From Biscogniauxia marginata (Eukaryota; Ascomycota; Sordariomycetes; Xylariales; Xylariaceae), in the NCBI GenBank assembly GCA_022695795.1, contig MU404089.1, forward strand, positions 1 to 64,000: a stretch of 64,000 bases of DNA, written 5' to 3'. The notes below the pieces were generated by a model. The model searched no databases, was not told the DNA's origin, and saw only the letters and a program-made list of their open reading frames with translations. Below, in pieces: positions 35,002-46,475 of this stretch; the stretch's first letter is position 1, and each line of letters starts with the position of its first letter. Made by a program: the position numbers and the translations under genes.

Positions 35002-36670
35002 CTACCATTCGACTCCCAGGATACAAATTCGTCCCAAGCCAGATGACCAGCCAAACGTCAAGGTAACGCGAGAATAGAGCAATTGCCCCTCCATGTCTCT
35101 AAGAGAGTTGGTATCGAGAGACGTGATATCTTCCCAAGACTGTTCTATTAAATTATGCATGCCCTCTTTGTATGAGGACCCCTCTTCTGGCATGCTAGGG
35201 AAGAAGAGTCGAGTCCACGCATCATAGTTCCAGACGAGCTTGCTTCTAGCCATAGTCCCGCTCTCGTCAATCATGGAGCCGATTATACGGGGGTTCAACG
35301 AGAGTTCTCGTTGAATCCGGCAGTTCTTGCAAACCGCTATGGGTCTGTTCCCATAAAGGGGCATGCCGCAACTAGACAGCTTTTAGAAGTTTGAGAGAGT
35401 CAAGTGCACAGGAGGAATTTGTCTTACCATTCAATGCAACATAATTTTCCTTTGCGCTAGTGATCTATCAATTTCGTCTCCAGTATAATGACATTTAACT
35501 TACCAGTAAAATCAGGTTTGCTGTCTTTGTTGCGGACTTGATCCTCGACCTCTCCAAGGGTGAACAGTATTCTCCCAGGACCATTAATAGCACGGTCAAT
35601 GTCCCACGTCGGTGCTGGAAAGGGGGTATGGACACTCTCCCTTTTTGACATCTCTTGGACTTTTTCCCGTAGCCAATTAGCCTCGGGGAAGTCAGGGTCA
35701 ACGTCCACCATCGAGTTATATCCGATGCCAATCTCCGGGTAGTACTCTCCTTGGTGGTTAGGGCGATCTGGGATACGACTAGTAGGTTTAGATATGAGGA
35801 GAACGGTTTTATTCGGCAACCATGTCTTTGCAGACGCAACCTTATCTTCCCACAATTTGAGGATACAATTCGCAGTGTCATCGAAGATACCGACTTCGAC
35901 TAAGTCGAGAGTGCTTTGTTGTTTCTTCGAGCGAACTGTTCTTCGTGGTCCAATGCTACGGACGCAGACTAAGATCTTGCCTTCTCCCAAATCGTAGCCA
36001 CTAGAAATGAAGGCCTTCAGGGTCATGAGGGCAGGAAGACAGTCGTATTGACCCGGATCGACTTCTAAGGGGCGACGCAAGGATCGATCATTCTCCGATC
36101 CGGGTGTATCCGTGTGGAAGACGATATTCGTCGCCCCATTCCGGCCCGGGTAAATGGTTGTTGCTGAGAAGCAGAATGGTATGGGTCCAATTTCTGCATT
36201 GCCCGACTCTGAAATATAAGTTGTCCATGCTGTTATTCGTTGACCTAACAACAGGTGATAGTCCGACGCGTTCGGGTAATAGAGCTTGATCTTGAAATTT
36301 CCGTTAGCACTACTAGACAAGTCTAGGTCAAGATCAATTGACGAACGGCAATAGCTGCTGATCCGTCAGTCACTACTAGAAAGGAATAGCTCGCGTGGCC
36401 TAGAGACGAGGCCACGATAGTTGAGAAGTTCACAAGCCGACCGGAAATCTGGTAGTTGTGGGCTCCGCCTTGGAGAAGGGCAATCGAACAGGCTTCATAG
36501 AGTCGAGTGGGTTCCCAAGTATGCGATCGTGGGTCAATAACTGCTTCAATTTCGGAAGACGTGAAACCATCGCCTGTTTCCGTCGAGATTGCTGGATCGT
36601 TGCCGTTCCGGGAACTTGAGGGCACCTCCCTCGAGTAAAAGGCCTGAATGGAAGGAAAGTGCGCATTCAT
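35002..36670 (-). pseudogene. OB-fold nucleic-acid-binding protein (MEIOB-like) with in-frame TAG
   Basis: Three exons, 36347-36670, 35428-36290 and 35002-35371, join without frame change to 518 codons; both introns are 56 bp. The start is ATG 36670 (MNAHFPSIQAFYSREV), as in relatives that begin with a short M..I..FY segment. The layout follows fungal RPA/MEIOB-like proteins: the first OB region with FKIKLYYPNASDYHLLLGQR split by the intron, LMTLKAFISSGYDLGEGKIL, VGIFDDTANCILKLWEDK, KTVLLISKP, GPGRILFTLGEVEDQV, and a C-terminal zinc-like module CCIECCG..CKNCR, ending VTLTFGWSSGLGRICILGV. One TAG (35457-35459, codon 386) interrupts the text between IILETKLIDH and RKGKLCCIE, although coding similarity continues on both sides. 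Full length would require readthrough or splicing I cannot support. Relatives act in meiotic recombination or DNA repair; that role is inferred. Confidence 0.72.
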
Positions 36671-37400
36671 TTTGGGCTCTTGTCCAATTTCGACAATGGG
36701 CCCTATCTCTATTGATGTCAAGAAGTAGTTACAGATGTTTCAAGATAATGAAAGCGGTAACGCAGGTTGAGCATTCCTCTCCTATGATGGTTTTTGTGCC
36801 AGCAAGAAATGGGTGAAAAAGAGGCTGCGTTGTGGAGGGAAATAAATTGACAATAATTTAATGTCATTACCGGGAAAGTCTAGCAACGTTATGGAGGGCT
36901 GTTGCGAGTACCCGCGCCTTCTCGACTTGGCTAACCATAGCTAGGTACCTAGGTATGTAAGATAGGGAGCTATTACAACCAATGACATAATACGGCACAT
37001 GACATGAATCGAATACGAACAACACAATACAATAAGGTAGGTTAGGTACCTGGTACCTAGATACTTCTACACATGAACTCCAGTCGTCTCCCAAGCCAGA
37101 AAACCTGCCCCAGGCTCTCGTCCTTTTTCTACCACGCTCCGAAGGACTCGTCTCCGGATTGGAATTTCCCTCTATACCCCCTACAACTAGGTAATTTGCA
37201 GCGGACAATAAGCCTTATGATATGCCTTCAGCGCGGAAATAAAACCCGTTCCAAAGACGCTCCGAGATATAGCAACAACATTTGTATACTAATCTTTACC
37301 GATCCCATCAAACGCGTGCGGGGTGCCAAGTCTCAATAATCTAGGCTTTGCTTCTTGTAAGAACTTCGGTTGTCCAACCCAGCTCTCATTTACTCGTTAT
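36671..37400. other. Intergenic stretch between the OB-fold and BTB genes
   Basis: No gene is seen. It contains several TACCTAGGTA-type palindromes (for example 36943-36955 and 37048-37060). Confidence 0.45.
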
Positions 37401-38627
37401 TCAGGCTGAAGGCTTAGAGATGAGCCCTGACTTTTTCGCCTGGGTCTTGAGGTGGCGGCGGTGTTCTGCGGTAAGAAGGGAGGGGATTAATTTCATAGTC
37501 TCATCAATGCCAGCTTGTAGTTTTTGTGTCAGTGTGCAGCGATGTGTTTGTCCACTTCCAGTTTCCACCTCCACACGTCTGAGAGTCTCGGAAAACTCCC
37601 ACAAACTGATTTTCACGTCTTTGGGGTTTGGTATGGGCCAAAGACCCCCTGACTGAAGGGATTGGATAGTCGTACCGAGCATTGAATGGGTGCAATTACC
37701 ATATCCTTTTGGCCCGATGCATAATGAGTTATCATTTCGGATGAGTTTTTGGAGCGTATCGTGAAAGGGGGCAATGAGTTTATCGATTGTGTCCAGGCGT
37801 ATTCGCTCAATGTTTTCTACAATCATATTCAATGAGTCTCATATATCGTAGCAAGTGATGCATTATTGTGCGTACCATATATTCCCGGAGCTTCTAGTAT
37901 CCTTGTCTTGCGTGACAGGCCGAAACCGAATAAAAACCGAGGATAATGTTTCACGGACACACCAGAATAATTCAGAAGCAAGTGTTTTGCCACTTCCTTA
38001 AAACTAGCTTTATCGCCTAACTCCCAGGAGGTCCAAAGTTTCTCATGGCACATAATTGACCATTTGGAAATGGGTTGTACTGATTTTGACCAACCCCTAG
38101 CCCAAGGTCGCATTACGTGAGTCATATCATACTTATCTGTGAGAACGCATAAGTCGTAGAGATTGGGGACGGATATGGAGTCTTCGTATCCGGGGACGAA
38201 TTCAAAACGTCCGTGTACGATGTCGAGAAGCATTTTCATGCTTTCAGGGTTGTCCTCTGGGAGCTTCACGACCCATTCGGTTTTATCATCCCCGGGCTGT
38301 GGCTTCTTGGACTCGGCAAATTGTCCATATAAAAGCGTCTTCCAAAAAGCTGAGGATCTTGCCATAGTCCTCGAGCAGACTACAAATAATCTTGCGGCTT
38401 CCTTCGTGCCGACCTCAAGATGCAAGTCGCCATCCGGGTCTATGTAAATATGCGTAGGCTCCTGTAGTGGATTTAAGTTAATACAGAGCTCCGTCTTCGG
38501 CTTGAGGCCAACAGGCTAAAAGTTAAGGACTAACTTTCGGAAGACTGGTCGGTGGTGTTGTGGTCTCGGGTTTGCCCAATGCAGATTGGGCAGGGCTTAA
38601 AGGGCTTTCAAATGCGGAAGCCATCAT
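37401..38627 (-). CDS. BTB/POZ domain protein
   Basis: Exons 38535-38627, 37876-38500 and 37401-37816 join in frame to about 377 residues. The BTB core is IYIDPDGDLHLEVG, FVVCSRTMARSSAFWKTLLY, VVKLPEDNPESMKMLLDIVH and LYDLCVLTDKYDMTHVMRPW (about residues 45-165), a common layout in fungal families of unknown role. The C-terminal part has no known domain. The first intron (38501-38534) would be only 34 nt, unusually short, but it removes the only stop between ATG 38627 and the BTB text. The second intron is 59 bp. Such proteins often act as substrate adaptors for cullin ligases. Confidence 0.78.
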
Positions 38628-39701
38628 AGTGGTAGCTAGGTGCCGGCCCTTTAGGTCGAGTCCAAACCGAATGTCAGAAGGTAACGAAGTCCTGTGCTAG
38701 GGATATTAGTGGATTCTGTTCGGACTTGACTCAACGTATGGGTGTAGTAGGCAGTTAGGTAGTCCAAGTAACCTGAGATATGTCACGGGCTGTTGATGGA
38801 TCCCAGGAGTGGGGTGTGCATGTCCCGGTTTGTTTCATATGCATTTACCCGGGCCATATTTATAGTACCTAGGTACACACCTACCTACATACATAGCCCG
38901 TCCCTAGGTACCACTCTGTATATCATACACAAATCACCAATTGATTCAATAGATTCTGTCTGCTTCTAGGTACTGTGGGGTGGTCCATGCACCAAGGGTT
39001 TAAATGCAAATTTTCAGTAGCTAGTTTGGTATTCGCTCTCCACGCCTAATACAACACCCAATCCCTTCTTTTTGGTTTTGCTTCATTCAATTCAACAGTA
39101 CCAACTTGATAAACACCTAATGGCATATGTTAATAGCCCTTCGAACCCGGTGTGATATATATATGAAATCTATTTTTTGAGTTTGCTCTTCGTCACGTGA
39201 AAGTTTGAATGTACCTAGCTATTGGGACTTCCAAGTCGAATGCTGGAATTTAACGCATGGGCATCCCGCTCCCCAAAAAAAAGCAGTCATGTGTACCTAG
39301 GTAGCCAATTGTGCATAGAACGGGAATCTCGTGCGAGCACAAGGTAAGACTATCCCTCTAACCATACACTAACCCAGGAAGATCATTTCCGTACGTTACC
39401 TAAATGTAGGTTCATATGTACTGGCGCTATTGAAGCTTGCTATCAGGAACATTGATACAATCCTAACGGGCTCAATAAAGGATATGGCGGCTAGGGGATT
39501 AAACAACTCATGTACATTGTCCTCCTACTTCCCGGTCTCTCTCTCTTTCTTCAAGATAGCATATTATTTCAACACTTGTCACACATCAGGTATACTTCCA
39601 TGAATGGTGTCAAAATGTTGCCAAATATAAAGTAGTTTAAACACCGTTATCGCAGGTTCACACGATTCTAAAATCTGCTATAAGCAATAATATAAAGAGT
39701 C
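38628..39701. other. Intergenic stretch rich in TACCTAGGTA motifs
   Basis: No gene. Palindromic TACCTAGGTA or close forms occur at about 38868-38880, 38902-38908, 39211 and 39293-39303. A pyrimidine run (CTCTCTCTCTTTC) lies at 39536-39550. Confidence 0.5.
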
Positions 39702-39706
39702 TTAAA

Positions 39707-40074
39707 TGTGACGAACCTCCTTATGTGTTCCTAGTCAGCTAACTTCACAAGTAAATACGTACTAGGTTTTCTTGATTTAAAGGTAATAATAAATCGAGGT
39801 TAATTTAAGAGATTTATAATGCTTCGTTTATTAAAAAGATTTTAAGATATTCTCATTATAATATTAAGAAGTAACTATAGTTTTAAATTAATAACTAAAA
39901 AACTAGAATAAATAACTAAATATATAAAGATTTTTTTTTATATAATTTAATATAAGTAATATCTGGTATCTTTTTTTAATTCTTTATAATTCTTTATAAA
40001 AATAATAAAGAATTATTACGTAATAATCTTTATATAGTTACGTAACTTAAAAAAACCCTTATTAACTCGTAATA
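39707..40074 (-). repeat. Left LTR (3' LTR) of Gypsy element 2, LTR type B
   Basis: Starts TGTGACGAACCTCC and ends CTCGTAATA (CGTAACA after one C to T). The first ~200 bp match the type A LTR; the rest is unrelated to type A but matches 46700-46863. The CACGTG cores present in the right copy read TACGTA here, as RIP would produce. Confidence 0.85.
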
Positions 40075-40139
40075 CTATTTCTCTCCTTTAATTTATTTTA
40101 TTTTTAAAAAACTTAAATACGTTTTTTTATTTCTTTAAA

Positions 40140-40295
40140 ATGTCGTTTAAAAGGGTAATTAAACGTTTTCGAGTAAACTTTAAAAAAAGCTTTATAAAAT
40201 ACTGTTACGAATTTTTTTTCGTAATTACTAAGTTTAACTTTAAAGTTATACTTTATACCTATTATTTTAATTGTGGTTTTTTTATAAAATGCTAA
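40140..40295 (+). CDS. Remnant of the antisense ORF in Gypsy element 2
   Basis: ATG 40140, 66 bp inside the left LTR, opens 51 codons starting MSFKRVIKRF on the strand opposite to gag-pol. Its place matches the 4341-4658 ORF of element 1, and later text (RYFGLYIATKA near 40470) resembles that ORF's RYLKYIRLKRN. It is shorter and probably broken. Confidence 0.3.
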   Translation: MSFKRVIKRFRVNFKKSFIKYCYEFFFVITKFNFKVILYTYYFNCGFFIKC

Positions 40296-41094
40296 AAAGT
40301 CATAAAAGTTATTAAAATTATATTAATTTTAATATTTCTTCTTATAATAAGAACTATATTTTTTTTAATTCTTTATAAAGTATTTAGTTAAAAAAGCTAC
40401 ATATTAATAAAGAAAAACGATTCGCTTTAAAAAAGCATAAATAGATTTTTTAAAGTCTTTAAGATATTTCGGTTTATATATCGCGACTAAAGCGTTAATT
40501 ATAGTTTTTACACGAGTAAAATATAAAATTTATTTAACATAACTTATAAAACTTAAACGAGTTAAAAAAAATAAAAACGTTTTAAAAAAGAATAAAAGCG
40601 TTTTTAAACCGAATAATAATTTTTAATCGAATAAACTAAAGTTATTTTCGAGGTCGTCCTTTTTTTCGATTAATTATAATTAAATTACGATTTAGATCCT
40701 CGGATTTTCTTAAGCGATTTAAGTTTTAACGATAAAAACTTATAAGTTTATTTATTAGGTTTTTTAAATATTTAAATAGTTTTTAAGTGTTTTCCTCGAA
40801 TAAATAATCTTTTTACTTAATAAAATATTATAATTAATTATTAACTTATTTTAAATTTAATATCTTTTTTACCTCGTATTTATTAAGGTTTTCTTTAAAT
40901 TTTAATTAGTTTTTTAATAAGGTGTTTTTTAATGTTAATTTTAAAAATTAAAAATATTTTAAATATTTTTAATAAAAAAAGTTTATAATTAACTTTTAAA
41001 ATAACTTCTTTAATTTTATATAATTTTAATTTCTTAAAGTTAAGTTTTTTATTAAGCCGTTTTATTTTAATTTAAAGCGTTTTTATTAATACGT

Positions 41095-41522
41095 TATAAC
41101 GAACCTCTTTATGTGTTCCTAGTTAACTAACTTTATAAGTAAGTACGTACTAGGTTTTCTTGATTTAAAGGTAATAATAAGTTAAAATTAATTTAAGAAA
41201 TTAACTTTGTTTTGTTCGTTAAAGAGATTTCAAGGTATTTTTATTATAATATTAAGGAGTAATTATAATTTTAAATTAATAGTTAAAAAGCTAAAATGAA
41301 TAATTAGATATATAAGAAATCTTATTTTTTTATACTTATTATTTTGTTTTTTATTTCTTATAATTAATATGTTAAATACCTTTAAATAAGTCTTATTTAT
41401 ATTTATTTATATTACGTGATAATAAGTCGCCTTTCCCTTTAAGATCCATATCTAAGCCGGACTTAAGAGAGTAGGAATAGTACCTTTGTCACTTAATTGC
41501 TTACCTTGGTTGGTTCGTAACA
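41095..41522 (-). mobile_element. Nested solo LTR, type C, inside element 2
   Basis: Starts TATAACGAACCTC (TGTAACG with a G to A change) and ends TTGGTTCGTAACA. Its 3' half matches the reverse complement of 45946-46391, including the AAGTCCGGCT-type block. Flanks TACGT and TTTTA do not match. Compared with element 1, about 175 bp of element sequence is missing at this point. Confidence 0.75.
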
Positions 41523-42479
41523 TTTTATTTCAACTTTTAGTACTTTCGTGAGTTTAATTAATTATTTTTAAATTTCTGCTTTTTAATTATACACTGCTTT
41601 ATATAATGATATTTTTATGTCTTTATTAATCGAAGTGTTATACGTTATTTAGGCTATTAATAGTAGTTTTATTTAGTTATTTATTTCTTAGTTAATATAA
41701 CTTCGTAAATATTATTTTATTATTTAATTTAATCTCTTTATTTATTCGTTTAACTAAAAATAATACGTTATAAATAACTTTTATTTAATTTTTATTCGTT
41801 TTATTAAATTAATTTAAAATTTTAATATAAATAACTTATTTTTATTTAAAATAATGTATTTTAATAATTTATATTTATTAATATACTTTTTAAAAAAACT
41901 AAAAACTAGTTATTTTATTATGCTTAACTCATTAAACGGTAAAAAGTAGGCATATTTTATAAATTTATTAACGATTACCTATATATTATTATAAAGTATT
42001 TTTATAATAAGATTTTTTAACTTAAAGAGTTTTATTACAAAATCTTATATAATTATATATTACACTTTATTAAGTATTTAAGTTAATTATAATAATTTAT
42101 ATAGTTTATATTATAATACTTTAGTTTTATTATAAACGTTATAATTCTTTATAATTCTTTTAATTATTTATCGTATTTCTAAAAAGTTAAATTCCTTAAT
42201 AAATTCGTTTCGGATTTATTTTAATACGTAAGTTTTCTCTTAATACGAGAAAAGTTCATTATTAAATCCTTATTATGATTATAACTATTTTTCTTTTTAA
42301 TTATATCTTTTTTTAAAATGTTATTTCTAATTTTTTATATTAATTTATATATAAATAAATACAATAAATTCGTTACCTTATTATTTAAATATCTAGATAT
42401 CTCTTTTATTGATTTTTAACTTATAATTTCCTTTTTTACTAAAAAGATTTATTTAGATATTTTCTTTTCTCTTAATATA

Positions 42480-43760
42480 ATAAAATTTAAAATTAAAATT
42501 AAATAGAAAAATTATTTAACGCTTATATTTTTAATTAAATGTTTATATTATTATAAATCATATAAAGTTTTTATAGTTTAAATAAATATTAATAGGTTTT
42601 TTAGTTCTGTTAAACCATAATTCTTATTCTTTTAATGCTTTAATAATTATTAATAATTATTTATTATAAATCTAATAATTTAGTTTAGCATTATATAGTG
42701 CCTTAAATAAGTATACGACTAAATACCATTTTTTATTATCTTTTAATTACTTTAAAACTGTTTCGATAACGAAATTTAAGGCGTTTATTCTTAGTTATTT
42801 CTTTTTATTTTTATTTAAAAGTTTATATATAACTTTATTAGTTATAACTTCTTTTAATTATTAAAAAGCCTATTTAGCTTTTTTAATAAAATAAAAAGCT
42901 TTTTTTATTTTTGTTAAAGTAATTAGTTCCGTTAATAACTTAGTAATTCGCCCGAAATCTTAAATAAATTATTTAACGTAATTAATAAAACCAAGAAATA
43001 CGCGTATATTTATAACACTTTTAAGTTTTAATTAATCCTTAATTATTATTATTTTTCCTTTTTAAATACGGATTTTTTTAAACTTATTATAAACCTTAAA
43101 TAATTTAGTTTTTTAACGTGTTATTTACTTTTAATCGGATAAATAAGTAAGTTTACTTTTTTAAGGCTTTTAATATTTATTTTATATATTTTTTATACTT
43201 TTTTTCGCTTTTTAAGTAAATTAATATATTGTTTAAATAAATAAATATAAATTTATTTAAAAACTTACGAAAAACTATTATAATTATATATTAAAATGTA
43301 ATAAGTATATTAATAAATCTAAATAATATAACTTTATATTTATAATATTTATATATCGTTTAAAAGGCGGTGTATTATTTGTGTCTTTTAACTATTTTAA
43401 TTATATAATAATTATCGCGGAAATTTAATGCTATAAAGATTTAAGCTTTATTAATTTACCTTTTTATAAGTTTTATTAATAATAACGAGTATTTATTCTT
43501 TTTTGTTACTTTATTAAAGTGTCGATAATTAATTACTTATCGTTATATTAAATTTCCTTTTTTATTAATATATTATTTTCCGTTTTTATTAACCTTTAAT
43601 ACTATAATTACTAGGTATCTTAATAAAAACTTCGACTCTTTAATATATATTTTATTAAGGTCTTTCTAGATTCCTTTTTATAATGCTTTTTGTTTTTCTT
43701 GATTTATAAAATATACTAAAAATAATTTTAATTGCTTTACTTTTTTAAAGTAAATCTAGT
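42480..43760 (-). pseudogene. Reverse transcriptase/RNase H relic of Gypsy element 2
   Basis: Aligns with 6500-7800 of element 1. The active-site codons read Tyr-Leu-Asn-Asn (43228-43239). Stops are even denser than in element 1. Limits are approximate. Confidence 0.7.
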
Positions 43761-44194
43761 AATTTTATTAGTTATATTTTAGTAATTCTTTTTTTATTTT
43801 ATTTTTAAATAATTTATAAAAACGAAGGTATTTATATAATACTCTTTTCGTTAGATTTTTAAGTTTAATTACTTAAATTATATAAATAAAATACTTCGTT
43901 TTTATATTCGTTTTTCTAGAGTTATTTACGATACTTATTTTATAACTCGTAATAATTAACTCTTTTTAATTTTAATCTTAATAAAACGTGTTTATCTTAA
44001 AATCTATTTATAAATTACTTCTTTTAAGTTAATTTATTTTTAAGACTATATCGTAATTTAATATATATATAATATTAAAAATAACTTATTTAAAATGTTT
44101 TTAAATAATTATTAAGAAAAATTATTTCTCTTAATACCTTATTATTTTTATAACTAAATATATATCTTTTAAAGTTTCGTAATTTATATAAACT

Positions 44195-44667
44195 TGTAAC
44201 GAACCTCCTTATATATTCCTAATTAACTAACTTCACAAGTAAATACGTACTAGGTTTTCTTAATTTAAAAGTAATAATAGTTTAAGATTAATTTAAGTGA
44301 TTTATAATGTTTTATTTGTTAAAGAGATTTCAAGGTACTTTTATTAAAATGTTAAAAAGTAATTATAGTTTTAAATTAATAGCTAGAAAATAAAAAACTA
44401 AATATATAAAAAATCTCATCCTTTTTATACTTATTCTCCTTAATACACATTCTTTTTGTTTAGTATGTTAAATACCTTTAGATCTAGATAAATCTAGAGA
44501 TCAACTTAAATTTATCGTTTTTAATCTGTCTTAATTAATAGATTAATATAAATGTAACATCACGTGATGTTACATAGAATGTATGCTGTCCCCACAGTCT
44601 TACACATTCTTGGTCCGTGTTTCGACACCCTTGTTAGAGTTCCTTCTAACAGAGTCGACTTATAACA
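44195..44667 (-). mobile_element. Nested solo LTR, type D, inside element 2
   Basis: Starts TGTAACGAACCTCC and ends GAGTCGACTTATAACA. It matches the solo LTR at 25348-25820 in reverse, including the palindrome TGTAACATCACGTGATGTTA (44553-44572) and the CTGTCCCCACAGT block. The flanks (AAACT and TTAAT) do not match, and roughly 1.35 kb of element interior present in element 1 is absent here. Confidence 0.8.
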
Positions 44668-45945
44668 TTAATAAACATTATAGCTTTTTTTTATAAGGAC
44701 TTTTTCGTTTTTTTTTTACTTTAGTAGTAATAATAATAAATACTTAATTTATTTTTTTGTTATTTTCGAAAAGAACTTTTATTTTAAAGGTTTTTTTTCG
44801 AGTTAAAAAATCTCTTTTATTTTTAGTTTTTATTTTTTAAAACTTTAATACTCGTTTTTATAATATCCTTTTTTTTATAATTAAAATACTTAATAATCGA
44901 CTTGTTTCGTTTCTTTTGTTTCTTTTAAATAATGTTAATTTTAATAAGATTTAATTTAATTTTAATGCTTTTTTTTGTTTCGGTATCACTTTTATAATTT
45001 CTTTTTTTTTGCTAATCGCAGTTCTTTCGTTATATCGTTTTTTTAAAGTACTATTTAAAGTTTTTATTATCGATAATAATTGCCATTATAACGTAATTAT
45101 TAAACTTTTTTAAGTTCCTTTCTTTATATAGGTTTATTTTATATAACTTATTTTTTATATAGTTTTTTAATCCTTAATAAAACAAGTAATATAAGCTTTT
45201 AATAAGTAATTATAACTAACTTACGAGTTTTTTAAACTTAAAAACGTAATTTAAAGTCTTTTTATCTTGTCGTAATTTATAAAGTTAAGCTTTGGTTTAT
45301 TATTTAAAAATTAAGTTATTAAATATAAACTTAAATTATTTTTTAAACTTTTTATAATCCTTAAAACCCTTTTTTATGTCTTTTTAAGCGCTTAGTTTAT
45401 TATCTAGGTAATTTTTTAATATTAATTAAAACCAGGTTAAAGTAATTTCGACGAGGAATTAAAATATTATAAAAACCTTTTATTTCTTAGTAATAATTAT
45501 TCTATAATAGAACTATAAATAAATTCCGGTTTAAATTAAAAATCCCTTTAAATCACTTAACTTATTATATTTATTAAGTATAATTAATTTAAAACCTTTT
45601 ATATCGAGGGTCGTTATGTTATTTTCGTCGTTTAAGTTATTAAAGTTATTATCATTTAAAGGTAGTTCCGGTTATTTATTTCTAGGAGGTAATAATTATT
45701 TTACTTGTTTATTTTCTTTTTTAAGTGCTTTTTCTTTTTCTTCTTCTTTTTTAAATGATTCTTTTTATTAAACTTTAAAGGTGTCTTTTTAAAGCTCTTT
45801 TTTAATTATAACTATAATTAACTTTTATATTAATTTTTTAAACCTTTTTATTATATTATAAAGGAATTTAAAGCTTTTATTTAAAAGTTTATTAATTATT
45901 ATTTTTTATTTGTTTCTTTTTTTATTATTTTTTAGTTTTAAGGGG

Positions 45946-46391
45946 TGTTACGAACCAATTAAGGTAAGTAATCAAGTGATAAGGGTATTGTTCTTACTCT
46001 TTTAAGTCCGGCTCGGACATGGATCCTAAAAGGGAAAGCGACTTATTATCACGTGATATAAATAAGTGTAAATAAGACTTATTTAATAGTATTTAATAGA
46101 GAATAAATAAGTATAAATAAGACTTATTTAAAAGTATTTAATATATTAATTATAAGGAATAAAAAATAAAATAATAAGTATAAAAAGACTAAGATTTTCT
46201 ATGTGTTTAATTATTCATTTTAGCTTTTTAATTATTAATTTAAGATTATAATTACTTTTTAATATTATAATAAAAATACCTTAAAATCTCTTTAACGAAT
46301 AAAACATTATAAATCATTTAAATCAAGAAAACCTAGTACGTACTCACCTGTGAAGTCAGTTAACTAGGAACACAAAGGGAGGTTCGTCACA
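45946..46391 (+). mobile_element. Nested solo LTR, type C, opposite orientation, with AGGGG duplication
   Basis: Starts TGTTACGAACC and ends GGTTCGTCACA, flanked by AGGGG at 45941-45945 and 46392-46396. It is inverted relative to element 2 and to the type C LTR at 41095. The perfect duplication shows a simple insertion into element 2 followed by LTR-LTR recombination. Confidence 0.9.
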
Positions 46392-46475
46392 AGGGGTATA
46401 TTTGTCTTAAAATGATCCGACCGAGAGTCCTTTTTTTTAAATTAATATTAAATACTAATTAAAAAGCTATTAAAA

